64,000 nt of DNA, taken from contig NC_087091.1 of NCBI RefSeq assembly GCF_963855985.1, positions 18,544,154-18,608,153 on the forward strand, in the 5' to 3' direction. The stretch comes from Ostrinia nubilalis (Eukaryota; Arthropoda; Insecta; Lepidoptera; Crambidae). Below the pieces are notes generated by a model. The model worked only from the letters and a program-made list of their open reading frames with translations, had not been told where the DNA came from and made no database searches. This document shows positions 13,350 through 24,600 of the stretch, piece by piece. A program made the position numbers and the translations under genes. The stretch's first letter is position 1. Every line of letters begins with the position of its first letter.

Positions 13350-15597
13350 AAATGAATTACCAATCTATATGCAATCTGAAATTTGGCATAATGACATGAA
13401 TTTACATAGTAGGTAATTATGTGCCATGAAAAGTGATTGACCTAAGTTGGTACCTATCTACTTAGGGACACGCTAAGTGAATTAGGCCATAGAGCATAAG
13501 TAAGCTTCGATGAATTGAATATTAAATTCCTTTAGCAAGTGGATTTAATAATGAAATCACCTCATTAGGAAGGTACCTACCTACTTTGCACAGTAAGTTG
13601 TTCAGCGCGGAGCGCGAGTTCGCTTGGCCGCCCGGAGCGCCCGCACTGGGAGCACGCGCGCCATAAACACCCATTCTGAGAGCACGTTTACTTAATCTCC
13701 CATAAAATATACATTTAATCGGTCCACCTGCGAGATCGCCACCTTCCTTATCGGAACGCATTCTAGAAGCCGCACGGTCGTGTTATTAGCATTTTAAGGC
13801 ATTGTCAAAAGAATTCTTCAGCCGAGCTTTCATTAAGAGCGCCCGTCCGGCGGTTATCTGATGGGATCTTTTGTATATTTATTGGAGCATCAAAGCGGGC
13901 TGGGTGTAGCGCGGTAGCCCCTAAACCCGACAGTTTAATACCTCTCATAAAGCGGGCAGTCACCGCACAGCCGCTACCGATAATTTCTCTTATTGTCTCG
14001 ATAAATTAGCTTAATTAGGGTGTAAAAAATACGGTGTGGAATCTAGCGGTCGCGGTGGGTGGGCCTCGGCGACTGACGGGGACAGACAAATCTAATTAGC
14101 GCCATTAGCGGCACTGCAACACTCCCGCGAACAAATGCACCGCTGATTAATCGATGTGGCAAATCTCTGATAAACCTAAGCACATTTTAATTCATTACGA
14201 GAACAGTTTTAATTCCTAAATAATCCTGATTGCAATTTTTATCTACGATGTTAGTCCGAGTCAATAGAAACTGTCAATTTTATAAATATTTGTATACTAG
14301 TGATGGCGTCACTTGTACGTTACCTATTCTGTAACACTTTTCAATCGTCAGACTTGCTAAAAAATCTGAATCTGAAAATCGACTTGTGTGTGATACCTAG
14401 TTATATCCATCATCTCCCATTTATCGTTAACTTTACTTTACAACAATTCAATGTACCTACCTACTTATGTAATCAAAAATAAAATTTATTTATGAGAATC
14501 TGTATTATGATCGAAAAATGACAATAGAAACTTCTATTGTTGCGGACACATTATGATGTCTACGATTTAGGTACAAGGTACCGACTACTTAACCTACACA
14601 ATACCAATAGGTAGGTACCTACAATGTAACAACAAATTTCAACGAATGTAATAAATATTAATTGATCTTAATTAGATTCCACGAAACTGGTCCTCTCACA
14701 AAAACCTAACCGCCGGCGACCGAATGTCTCCAAAATGAGGGCATCCGATTCAATTCCAGCGATTGGACATCTACCTGCGCCGCATGCCGCTCGGTAACTT
14801 GAATTTACGAAAAACTAACTGAATAAATGCACCACGTACCTACTAAGAACGTGAAAGTATGGCATCTATGAATTCTTAGCACCTGAATTTGTATCGGTAT
14901 TGGTAACGCCACTCCGATAAACCCACTTTTTCATAGTAGGTACTTAGGTACATTTATAATTATGTACACGCAAGTTTTTGCCACGGATGCAAACGCGCGA
15001 CGCTGCATATGGCACAATACAGACGCGGCGGAGTCCGTGGAATCTCGAAACTATCCTGCGCGCGCCCATTCACTGAGCCGGGCAGGAGTTACCGACGCGT
15101 CCAATGTAGCCGGTGACAACTGACAAACGTGTGCGCATCCCATGCGCTGTCAAACGCATTTTGCGACAGGCATCAATCAATAATGGTGCGTTATTTCAGG
15201 CATAAAATTCTCCTAATAAAACCAACCAAGGCATAACCGCTGGCTAAGCAAGTTTTCTATAACGAGGCGATAAAATCTGCGCGCTAGATCTATCTAAATC
15301 AATAATATCTAATTATTAATTAGATAGATGCATTGCGATGTGTGTGATTGATAAAACTCACATTAATTTATGTAGTTAAATATCGCAAAGTGCATGTAGG
15401 TATCTACGATTTTTTTATATACAGTCAGCGTCAAATAGATTGTGACACCCAAAGTTTTGTAAAATCTATAGAAGCAAAATAAAGCACAAACAGCACAATT
15501 TCAGGAACCGCGGTGTACCTAAACTAAATGTAGAGTAAATAAATAAAGATAAAGATACTTATAGCATTAACATTCTAAATAATCAAAATAGATAAAG

Positions 15598-15644
15598 ATA
15601 CTTATAGCATTAACATTCTACCTGAATGTTAATGCTATAAGTAT
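15598..15644. repeat. Perfect 21-bp hairpin
   Basis: ATACTTATAGCATTAACATTC at 15598-15618, five bases, then its exact complement. The left stem is also repeated directly about 50 nt upstream, at about 15554. Confidence 0.7.
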
Positions 15645-16486
15645 AAAACAAACTAATGTAGTAATAAACTTAATGAACTACTTATGTAGTTACATTTATA
15701 CGAACAAATAAGTAGCTCCTTTAAAATAAAGCAAATGCAATACCTACAAGTTCCATCAATTCCTGCTAGAGTTTCAAATAGTTATCTGATTCGCTACGTT
15801 TTGTTTTGACGTCCACTGCTAAAACTAGCCCTTTCCACTGATTTCAGGTGGGCATGGGTCGGTTGGAATAGGCCTACATACAGTTATTCTTTTCGGTAAT
15901 CGGTGACTTTAATTTCCAGATATTTCTGTCCGAATTACATAAATCACATATACAGGGTGGAAACGTTAAGTGATCTCACTCGATTATTTCTAAACTATAC
16001 AAGATATTGAAAAACTGGTTACTGATCCTGAAATTGCTTCAAGAGCTCTTTCAATCGGTACCAATAATAGGTTACAGAATAAACTGGATCGATCTGAAAA
16101 TTCAATGTTTCCAGCTTCCATACTAAATGTATGCCAGACACACAATATTAGTGTATTTTTTTTATTTAATAATAAACTCTTAAAATAAACTCGTAAATTA
16201 TATTCTTATTTTAAATTATTCATGGAAAACATTGGTTTTAGGCTTTACTTGCTATAATATTGTCAAGAGATGAGTGTCATGAATGTGGTAGTACAAAATG
16301 TATGGAAGAAGGAAACATTGAATTTTTGGATAGATCCAGATTATTCTGTAACCTATTATTGATATCATTGGATAGAGCTTGTGAAGCACTTTTAGAATCA
16401 GTAATCAGTTTTACGATATCGATTGTGAAACCGTTCACCAACAAACGATTGATCAATGAACTGCTCACCAACAGGATCTTTAACCC

Positions 16487-16613
16487 TATTATGAAATAAA
16501 ACGACTGTCTTCTTTGAAAGCAAGAACACGAGTGGATTTATTCATAGATAAATCAGATACAAAGAAACATAGACAAAAAAGGTTTGAGTTATTGTTTATG
16601 ATATTTTACAACA
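16487..16613 (-). repeat. 3' LTR of the copia element
   Basis: 127 bp, on the minus strand from TGTTGTAAAATATC to ATTTCATAATA. It differs from the other LTR at one position near its end (T at plus 16492 versus A at 20654). Confidence 0.92.
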
Positions 16614-16673
16614 CCCCCACTATATCTAAACAATAACCAATCACTAACTACCACTCAACATTAATTTACACTG

Positions 16674-19613
16674 TTAGTTAATATTTTGAATTCCTAACCT
16701 TTTCAAATAATTATAGTGTTTTATACTGTTTAAAGCTTTTGTTAGCAAGTCAGCCGGCATATCTGACGTACATAAATAATTTACTTTAACAACATTCTCA
16801 TTTAGTAATTCTCTACAATAATGATATCTAACATCGATATGCTTCGTTCTATTGTGGAACACAGGGTTTAACAATAGTTTTTGTGCACTTTGGCTATCAT
16901 TGTATAAATTAATTTCATAAAAATTATTAGTAACTTCATACTGCAAGTTTCTTAAGTACACAGCCTCTTTGCAGGCTTCCGAAATTGCCACATACTCTGC
17001 TTCTGTACTAGAAAGTGCAATACATTTTTGTTTACTACAACTCCAAGAAATAGCAGACCCCGACAAAGTGTAGCAAAACCCCGTATAAGATTTTCTATCG
17101 TTAACATCATTGCTCCAATCAGCATCCACATAACCTTCAATTTCAATATTATTATTTTTACAATATTTCAGTCCTATATTTTTGGTTTTCTTTAAATACC
17201 TCAATACTCTCTTAGCATAGAGCCATTGCTCTTCATTACTGCAGTTATTAAATTGACTCAGGTAGGAAACTGAATAAGCTATGTCAGGTCGCGTGAGGAC
17301 AGCTAAATACATTAAGCTCCCAATAAGCTGCTGATATGGATTCTGAGTTTTACAATTTATATCTTTTTTACATTTCAAGTTTGCCTCCATTGGAGTATTA
17401 ACAGTTTTACAATTTGTCATGTTAAATCTGGCTAACAACTTATCAATATATTTCTCTTGACTTAAACTGACTGTGCAATTCTGTTTATCAATGTTAACTG
17501 ACATACCTAAACATTCTTTTATTTCTCCTAAATCTTTTAACTCAAAATTACTATTCAACATCTCTTTAAGATTCTTTGTTTCAGACTTGTCATTTGAGAA
17601 AACTATAAAATCATCGACATACAAAGTTACTATGGTTCTACTACTGCCAACAATTTTAGTATACAAACATGGCTCCAATTTAGATTTATGATAACCATCC
17701 TTTAACATACAGTCATCTACCTTTTTATGCCACGCCCTGGATGCCTGCTTGAGACCATATATGGCTTTGTTTAATTTAAGAACTTTTGAATTATCTTTAC
17801 ACTCAAAACCAACAGGTAAGTGCATATATATTGTCTCATGCAAGTCTCCATTCAAAAAAGCTGTCTTTACATCAAGGTGTGTTACATCCAAGTTCAATTG
17901 TACTGATAATGCAAATAGTAATCTAAGTGTGGTGTGCCGCACAACTGGAGAAAATGTCTCATCATAGTCAACACCATATTTTTGAGAACACCCTTTAGCT
18001 ACAAGTCTGGCACGATACCTTACATTGTTTACACTTAAACAATCTCTTTTCTTTTTCAAAACCCATTTACACTTTACAATATTTACACCAACAGGAGCAT
18101 CAACAATGTCCCATGCATTGTTTTTCTCAAAGCTTTCCAGTTCATCTTTTACAGCCTGTTTCCAATGTTCTTTTTCTGGTCCTTGTAAAGCTTCTTCGAG
18201 TGTCAGTTCATTGTAATGTTCATCATTTTGTTCTGAACACAAAAAACCATATCTATCTGGCTTTCTTCTCTGCCTTTGAGGTAGTATTTTTCTACTTATC
18301 ACTTCTGGAACTTCTTCATCAGTAGTCACAGATTCATTCACCACAGTCTCTTCCATCTTATCATCATTTGCTGTAGAAGTAAACGAATCCCCATCTGTCA
18401 TGTCTGCGATATCCCCCACTGAATCTTGACATACTGAACTCTCTTTGGGTTCTTCTGCTACTTCAACTTCTAGATAAGAATGACCATCTTCCATTACAAT
18501 GACATCTCGACTGGTTGTGATTGTTCGAGTTAAAGGATTATAAACTCTATAACCTTTAATATCTTCAGGATACCCAATTAGAATGCAGTGCTCAGATTTT
18601 TTGTCCCACTTACGTCTTTTCTCCTTAGGTATGTGCTTCATGACTGAGCTGCCAAATATTCTTACATGACTTAGGTTCGGCTTTGTCTTTGTCCACAGCT
18701 CATATGGTGTGCGATCATTCAATCCAGTTTTCACAATTCTATTCTGTAAATAAACAGCAGTGTTAATGGCTTCAGCCCAGAACTCTTTACCCAGCTTAGC
18801 TTCAAACAAAAGACATCTGGCTTTTTCTACAAGTGTTCTATTCATACGTTCACAAAGCCCGTTTTGTTCAGGAGTGTATGTGTTCGATTTCTGATGAATA
18901 ATGCCCTGTTTCTTCAAATAATTATCAAAATCATTGTTGCAAAACTCCTTGCCATTATCACTCCTTAGGATTTTTATTCTTTTTGAAGTTAAGTTCTCTA
19001 CTTTGGCTTTGTACTCTTTAAAACATTGCAAAGCTTCATTCTTAGTCTTTAGAAAATAAACATAAGTCATGCGGCTGTGATCGTCAACAAAGATAAGAAA
19101 GTACCTCGATCCTCCTATAGAGAGATTCTCCATCGGCCCACAGATGTCACAGTGTACTACTTCCAACAGCCCAGCACTCCTGTTGCCTTCATGAGGAAAA
19201 GGCAATCGGCTTTGCTTCCCTTCGCAGCACACGACGCAGTTCGACTTACTGATGTTGACCTTTTTATCAAACAGCACTCCCTCCACAGCTTCCTGCATTT
19301 TGTTCAAGTTAAAACTGTTGGCATGCCCCAATCTGCGATGCCAAACTTCTGCAGATTCAACAACAGCAGCCGTCAAACACGTAGGTGTGTCCAACTTGTA
19401 AACACCATTAGTCAGCGAAGCAGTAGCCACCAAAATCCCTTGACGATTCATAATTTCACATCCATTGCTTGTGAAATGTACTTGATTGCCTTGTTTTATC
19501 AGTTGACTGACTGACAATAGATTGGTCGATAAGTTCGGGACGCATAAAACCTTTTCAACAGTTACGTCAAATTCGCTATCTCCAGCCGATGTTGTGATTC
19601 TCACATTTCCACA
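16674..19613 (-). CDS. pol: copia Pol: rest of protease, integrase, reverse transcriptase, RNase H
   Basis: Continues in the Gag frame after the TGA, about 979 codons. In order: the pre-integrase motif WHRRLGHAN; the integrase core with HCDICGPM, RSDNGKEFCN and the ERMNRTL block; the GKEFWAEA region; reverse transcriptase with YRARLVAKGCSQKYGVDY and the catalytic YVDD box at about residue 660; and RNase H with YVDADWSND and LSSTEAEYVA. The integrase-before-reverse-transcriptase order defines copia. No other stop or frameshift was seen. It could be translated only by readthrough of the TGA, or be supplied in trans. Confidence 0.92.
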   Translation of the reverse strand, partial: CGNVRITTSAGDSEFDVTVEKVLCVPNLSTNLLSVSQLIKQGNQVHFTSNGCEIMNRQGILVATASLTNGVYKLDTPTCLTAAVVESAEVWHRRLGHANSFNLNKMQEAVEGVLFDKKVNISKSNCVVCCEGKQSRLPFPHEGNRSAGLLEVVHCDICGPMENLSIGGSRYFLIFVDDHSRMTYVYFLKTKNEALQCFKEYKAKVENLTSKRIKILRSDNGKEFCNNDFDNYLKKQGIIHQKSNTYTPEQNGLCERMNRTLVEKARCLLFEAKLGKEFWAEAINTAVYLQNRIVKTGLNDRTPYELWTKTKPNLSHVRIFGSSVMKHIPKEKRRKWDKKSEHCILIGYPEDIKGYRVYNPLTRTITTSRDVIVMEDGHSYLEVEVAEEPKESSVCQDSVGDIADMTDGDSFTSTANDDKMEETVVNESVTTDEEVPEVISRKILPQRQRRKPDRYGFLCSEQNDEHYNELTLEEALQGPEKEHWKQAVKDELESFEKNNAWDIVDAPVGVNIVKCKWVLKKKRDCLSVNNVRYRARLVAKGCSQKYGVDYDETFSPVVRHTTLRLLFALSVQLNLDVTHLDVKTAFLNGDLHETIYMHLPVGFECKDNSKVLKLNKAIYGLKQASRAWHKKVDDCMLKDGYHKSKLEPCLYTKIVGSSRTIVTLYVDDFIVFSNDKSETKNLKEMLNSNFELKDLGEIKECLGMSVNIDKQNCTVSLSQEKYIDKLLARFNMTNCKTVNTPMEANLKCKKDINCKTQNPYQQLIGSLMYLAVLTRPDIAYSVSYLSQFNNCSNEEQWLYAKRVLRYLKKTKNIGLKYCKNNNIEIEGYVDADWSNDVNDRKSYTGFCYTLSGSAISWSCSKQKCIALSSTEAEYVAISEACKEAVYLRNLQYEVTNNFYEINLYNDSQSAQKLLLNPVFHNRTKHIDVRYHYCRELLNENVVKVNYLCTSDMPADLLTKALNSIKHYNYLKRLGIQNIN

Positions 19614-20609
19614 TCACAACACGGGAATTATTTTCTGATCAGCAACCATGATGTCTTTTGAAAATCCGGAATAATACTCGTCCATCATCCAGTGTCTATT
19701 AGTCGTAATATGCGAACTGGCACCTGAATCCACGTACCAGTCACACTTGTCAAATTTTCCGCTCATAAACACTGCACTGAATGCGTTAGTCGTTTGCAGT
19801 ATTTTATTTTCTGAACTGCCTTGCTCATTCTTGGACGAATTATTTTCTGTGTTAAATCTGCACTGATTGCGAAAATGCCCAAATTTACCACAACAATAAC
19901 ATTTGACGTTTCGTTTTCCTTTGACAGTCGATACCATAGACTCCGCATTTCCGACATTTTTGTTCTCATCATATTGACTTTTGTTGTGTTGGTACTTGTT
20001 CTTGTCTCGAAAACACGCAAGTGCATTGCTTACATCACGATCTTCCGGTTCCGGTTCCATGTCTAATAATTTTGCTTTAATGGCGTCCGTTGAAATTACT
20101 ATCCCCGAGTGTTCTATGGCCATAATCATTGGCATATATTTTTCAGATAGCCCTGCCAGCATGATAGAACCAATCCACTCGTCGGTAATGCCAAATCCCG
20201 TTCCAAGTAGCTTTTGGCCAGCTTCAACTATTTGGTTCACATATGACGTCATCGAAGTGCAATTTTCCAGTCGAATAGAGATTAGATTTCTCAAAAGATT
20301 TATTTTTCTGGTAAATCCTGAGTCGTCGAATAGCATCTTCAACTTATCCCACAATTCTTTCGATGTACTGACGGTTTTGATGTGAACGTAGATACTGGGG
20401 TCAATTGTGAGGATCAATTTCGCTTTTGTTTTCGCATCATCTGCAGTTCCTGGGTGCCCCATCTCAGTTTTTATACACCCAAGCATTCCTTCTAACACTA
20501 AGAAATTTTCTGCCGCGAAACACCATTCTGAATAGTTCTCACGCCCTCTGAGTCGAGGCACATTAACTAAAAAGTTCGACGCCATCACAGACCCAACTTC
20601 ACAATTCAT
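19614..20609 (-). CDS. gag: copia Gag and start of protease (first part of a polyprotein, ends at an in-frame TGA)
   Basis: 331 codons from an ATG at 20609. The N-terminal half is the copia Gag region (LRGRENYSEWCFAAENFL, then LWDKLKMLF). A CCHC zinc knuckle, CYCCGKFGHFRNQC, lies at about residues 236-249; it binds nucleic acid during packaging. The aspartic protease active site WYVDSGASSH is at about 292. The frame then meets TGA at 19616-19614, and the same frame continues straight on into pol. In copia elements gag and pol normally form one continuous ORF, so this stop is the one visible defect. Confidence 0.9.
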   Translation of the reverse strand: MNCEVGSVMASNFLVNVPRLRGRENYSEWCFAAENFLVLEGMLGCIKTEMGHPGTADDAKTKAKLILTIDPSIYVHIKTVSTSKELWDKLKMLFDDSGFTRKINLLRNLISIRLENCTSMTSYVNQIVEAGQKLLGTGFGITDEWIGSIMLAGLSEKYMPMIMAIEHSGIVISTDAIKAKLLDMEPEPEDRDVSNALACFRDKNKYQHNKSQYDENKNVGNAESMVSTVKGKRNVKCYCCGKFGHFRNQCRFNTENNSSKNEQGSSENKILQTTNAFSAVFMSGKFDKCDWYVDSGASSHITTNRHWMMDEYYSGFSKDIMVADQKIIPVL

Positions 20610-20648
20610 ACAACATGAAAATTAACGACCACTTCTGGGCCCATAACC

Positions 20649-20775
20649 TATTAAGAAATAAAACGACTGTCTTCTTTGAAAGCAAGAACACGAGTGGATT
20701 TATTCATAGATAAATCAGATACAAAGAAACATAGACAAAAAAGGTTTGAGTTATTGTTTATGATATTTTACAACA
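20649..20775 (-). repeat. 5' LTR of the copia element
   Basis: 127 bp, on the minus strand starting TGTTG at 20775. The promoter of the element would lie here; no clear TATA box was picked out. The primer-binding site follows immediately, at about 20648-20635. Confidence 0.92.
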
Positions 20776-21451
20776 AACCCATTAACTTTTTGCCCAAAGA
20801 ACACTTTACCCATGAAGCGTTCGCCAAGAGAACGGCACGCCAATGAACGTTTGACCAACAGAATCTTTTGACATCTAACTTTTAGCCCAAATGACATTTG
20901 ACCCTTGAAATGTTCGCCAATAAATGTACATGGAATTGAACTATTAACATTAAAAATAAATAAATCAATATTTTACATTAAAAAAAATGGCCAGTCATGA
21001 CCTACTCGTATTAAAAGTTAATAAGAGAATAATAAGAATAATACCATCTGGATTTTTTTAATATTTCCTAATAAATTAATTTCTAACATTTAGTATTTAC
21101 ACGGAAAGTTGAGAGAAAATTATTTATTAGTCAGGACTTGGTTATTATTATACTTTCAGCGACATCTGTCGTTAGTGAGCTAAAGAAGAACGGTCATCTG
21201 TGACCCAGGCCCGACAGAAACGAGACATACCTCAGTTTTTTTGTCATGTCTTAATTAGTTAAATTATATATTTTTTATATTCGAAATCTATGTATAACAC
21301 CAAAATATTACCCTTTGTTTTTGTTCAGGCGTTATACAAAAACTAATACAAAATGCCTATTTATCACCAAAATTGGTAAATGTATGTACCTAAATGTCTA
21401 TTACAGCTGCTATGGAATGTATCTAGGTGACCTGGAGATACAGCCGGATTA

Positions 21452-21638
21452 TACAGGGTGGAAACGATAAGTGATCTCACTCGATTATTTCTAAACTATA
21501 CAAGATATCGAAAAACTAGTTACTGATTCTGAAAGTGCTTCACGAGCTCTTTCAAATGGTACCAATAATAGGTTACAGATTATGGAAGCTGGTAACATAG
21601 AATTTTTGGATTTTGTAACTTCTCGTTTCCACCCTGTA
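21452..21638. mobile_element. Small MITE at the axis of the large palindrome
   Basis: TACAGGGTGGAAACGA at 21452 and its complement ending at 21638. It shares the whole first 110 nt with the outer ends at 15951 and 22818. The sequence on both sides (CAGCCGGATTA and TAATCCGGCTG) is mirrored, so the MITE sits at the centre of symmetry. Confidence 0.7.
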
Positions 21639-24600
21639 TAATCCGGCTGTATCTCCAGGTCACCTAGATACATTCCATAGCAGCTGTAATAGACGTTTAG
21701 GTACATAAATTTACCAATTTTGGTGATAAATAGACATTTTGTATTACTTTTTGTATAACGCCTGAACAAAAACAAAGGGTAATATTTTGGTGTTATACAT
21801 AGATTTCGAATATAAAAAATATATAATTTAACTAATTAAGACACGACAAAAAAATTGAGGTATGTCTCGTTTCTGTCGGGTCTGGGTTTTTTTTGTATGG
21901 GGCGTGACCGTTCTTCTTTATAAAGTACATAAACTTCGATCATTCTGTAATTGAAATATGATTTAATTTATATTCAAAATAAACAAATAAATCAAGTTTA
22001 TTTTTATTTTTATGCTACTTACGTATAAAATATCTAGTCAATCAGCTAACTTAACTTTAACTAATTAAGACATGACAAAAAAACTGAGGTATGTCTCGTT
22101 TCTGTCGGGCCTGGGTCACAGATGACCGTTCTTCTTTAGCTCACTAACGACAGATGTCGCTGAAAGTATAATAATAACCAAGTCCTGACTAATAAACAAT
22201 TTTCTCTCAACTTTCCGTGTAAATACTAAATGTTAGAAATTAATTTATTAGGAAATATTTAAAAAATCCAGATGGTATTATGGGAGTTTCTTATTAACTT
22301 TTAATACGAGTAGGTCATGACTGGCCATTTTTTTTAATGTAAAATATTTATTTATTTATTTTTAATGTTAATAGTTCAATTCCATGTACATTTATTGGCG
22401 AACATTTCAAGGGTCAAATGTCATTTGGGCTAAAAGTTAGATGTCAAAAGATTCTGTTGGTCAAACGTTCATTGGCGTGCCGTTCTCTTGGCGAACGCTT
22501 CATGGGTAAAGTGTTCTTTGGGCAAAAAGTTAATGGGTTAAAGATCCTGTTGGTGAGCAGTTCATTGATCAATCGTTTGTTGGTGAACGGTTTCACAATC
22601 TACGATATCATGTGTAGTTTTTAAAATAATGTGACTTTACGAAATGTATGGAAGCTGGAAACATTGAATTTTCGGATAGATCCAGTTTATTCTGTAACCT
22701 ATTATTAATACCGTTTGATAGAGCTCATGAAGCACTTTCAGGATCAGTAACTGGTTTATTGATATCTTGTATAGTTTAGAAATAATCGAGTGAGATCACT
22801 TATCGTTTCCACCCTGTAGATAGATCTAATACATATTTTGTACATTGTACTATAATAAAGTAATTCCATTGCTGCTGACTTATAAGCGACCGTATTATTA
22901 TCTACGTAACCATCGTACTTTACTAATATGTAGGTAATTACTTATGGCCTAGGTAGGTACAGTAAGTTGAATGTTGCAATATGAGCAGAGCACCCGCACC
23001 GAGCCGTTCCATTAGCATTACAAATAAGTTGACGCCGATTATACACTACTTGTCTGCATAATTAGAGAAAAACCCACATGTCTAATTACAAAATCTTCCA
23101 TATTATATTAAAAACCTACCTGAACTAGCTAGCTTTATGAAACAAAACATTTTTATTATTGAAAATGAAATGTATATTTTTATTAAATGTTTTTCTTGGT
23201 ACTCACTACTTTTGAAGATATTGAAGATTTTCTAACCGATCCTTTTTCTTTGCCGTCCAGCGTGGTTATTTATGAATTGTGACCATATTATTATTCTTTA
23301 GAGTAAGTTTTTTTTTCAATAAGTATACTCGTAATTAAACATATCGTAGCTACTACTTTTAAATAAATAAATAAATTCTTTATTGACATAATATTAAAGT
23401 GTTACACTAAAACATACAACACAGTAATGAAAGTAGATTACAACAATCTAGATAGGTACACAAACAGTATGATGAGTGAATCCTGGTACCCAAGCCAAGA
23501 TTTAACTTGTGTTATGGGTACCAAGGCTCTCTCTAATATGAAGATGACGCAGTAATATTACAAGCTAGCTGGGCAAGTGAGCGTTACATTTTGATGGACG
23601 AATGTTTTAACATTATATCAATCTTATTATAGTTATATAATTTTTTAGATATTTTTGTATACATAGCCTATAAGCTGTTGTGAATTTTGACCGAGTCTGA
23701 GTTTTAATTCACACAAAACCACTTTTCACTTTTTTCTGCTGAGTTTTTTGACCGGATGAGTTTTGAATGTATCATTTATTACCTATATAGTACCTATACA
23801 GTGTGTGCGGGCATGTAGTGATCCAAACTTACTTTAAGGGCGTAATCTATGGACAATTTTATTCCTAAAAATACTTCTAATTTGGGGCTTCTGACCCATT
23901 TCTCGCAAAATTACAAGGATTTAAGTTTTTAATTTTTAATATTCACCTCTTCCTTCAAAAACAAAGTCTTCCTACTAATATTATAAATGTGAAAGTTTTT
24001 ATGAATGTTTAGATGTCTGTTAACATGTTTCTTTCACGCAAAACCTACTTAACGGATTTGATGAAATTTTACAGTATTATTGTTTATAACCCAGAATAAC
24101 ATATAGGCTATAATTTATGACGATCTGTGACAAATTAAATTAAATTAAACAGACCAAAGTTTCATACATTTTAAGGGAGTAAGACTGGATTAAGTAGAAA
24201 AAAAACGTGACTTTTTCACTTTTTTTCAGTTATTTTTCAACACAAGAAAAACCTGGTCGTTAAAGTATGTTTTATTTGCATTGTATTTTTATCAGTCGTT
24301 ATTGTTGAACAAAGATACCCCTTCCCAGCGATTCCACAGCGCGGTTGTGTTGTAAAATAACTGAAAAAGAATTGTCATGTTTTTTTCAAATGAAATAAAA
24401 ATTATAAAATATATGCTTTAGTGTTAAGGTGCTCACGCTATCACTTGTTTTATAATGAAGAGGTAAAAACTAAAAATTAAAAACTTGAATCCTTGTAATT
24501 TAGTGAGAAATGTGTCTAGTCCCAGATTTTAAGTATTTTCATCGATAGGCCTTTGTTCAGCAGTGGACGTCAATCGGCTGAAACAACAACAAGAACAAAA

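Larger units (their letters stand above)
12741..15950. other. Gene-free stretch with LINE remnant and TAAT-rich unique blocks
   Basis: Holds a LINE C-terminal remnant (13167-13349) and a 21-bp-stem hairpin at 15598-15644. Two GC-richer unique blocks at about 13590-14170 and 14960-15360 have several ATTA/TAAT words and no repeat modules. These look like possible cis-regulatory DNA (inference). No gene is supported. Confidence 0.45.
16487..20775 (-). mobile_element. Ty1/copia LTR retrotransposon, nearly intact
   Basis: Two 127-bp LTRs (16487-16613 and 20649-20775) differ at a single base and are flanked by the 5-bp duplication AACCC (16482-16486 and 20776-20780). On the minus strand the 5' LTR ends TAATA and is followed directly by GGTTATGGGCCCAG. 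That matches the copia-type primer site for an internal part of initiator tRNA-Met. A purine tract, AGTGGGGG, precedes the 3' LTR. One long gag-pol frame fills the inside, interrupted by a single in-frame TGA. LTR identity implies a recent insertion. Confidence 0.93.
15951..22818. repeat. Large composite palindrome interrupted by a copia element and a central MITE
   Basis: The outer ends are TACAGGGTGGAAACG at 15951 and its complement ending at 22818. The arms (16426-16486 plus 20776-21451, and 21639-22610) are reverse complements over hundreds of bases; TTTACCCATGAAGCGTTCGC, for example, is mirrored on the right. The left arm also has an extra reversed MITE half at about 16296-16425. The right arm holds a direct duplication of about 85 nt (around 21830 and 22055). 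The copia element at 16487-20775 is a later insertion. No host gene is inside. Confidence 0.75.

Noticed and set aside
16260..16499. 79-codon plus-strand open frame
   Set aside because: It consists of reversed MITE sequence and palindrome arm and ends in the copia LTR; it is not a gene.
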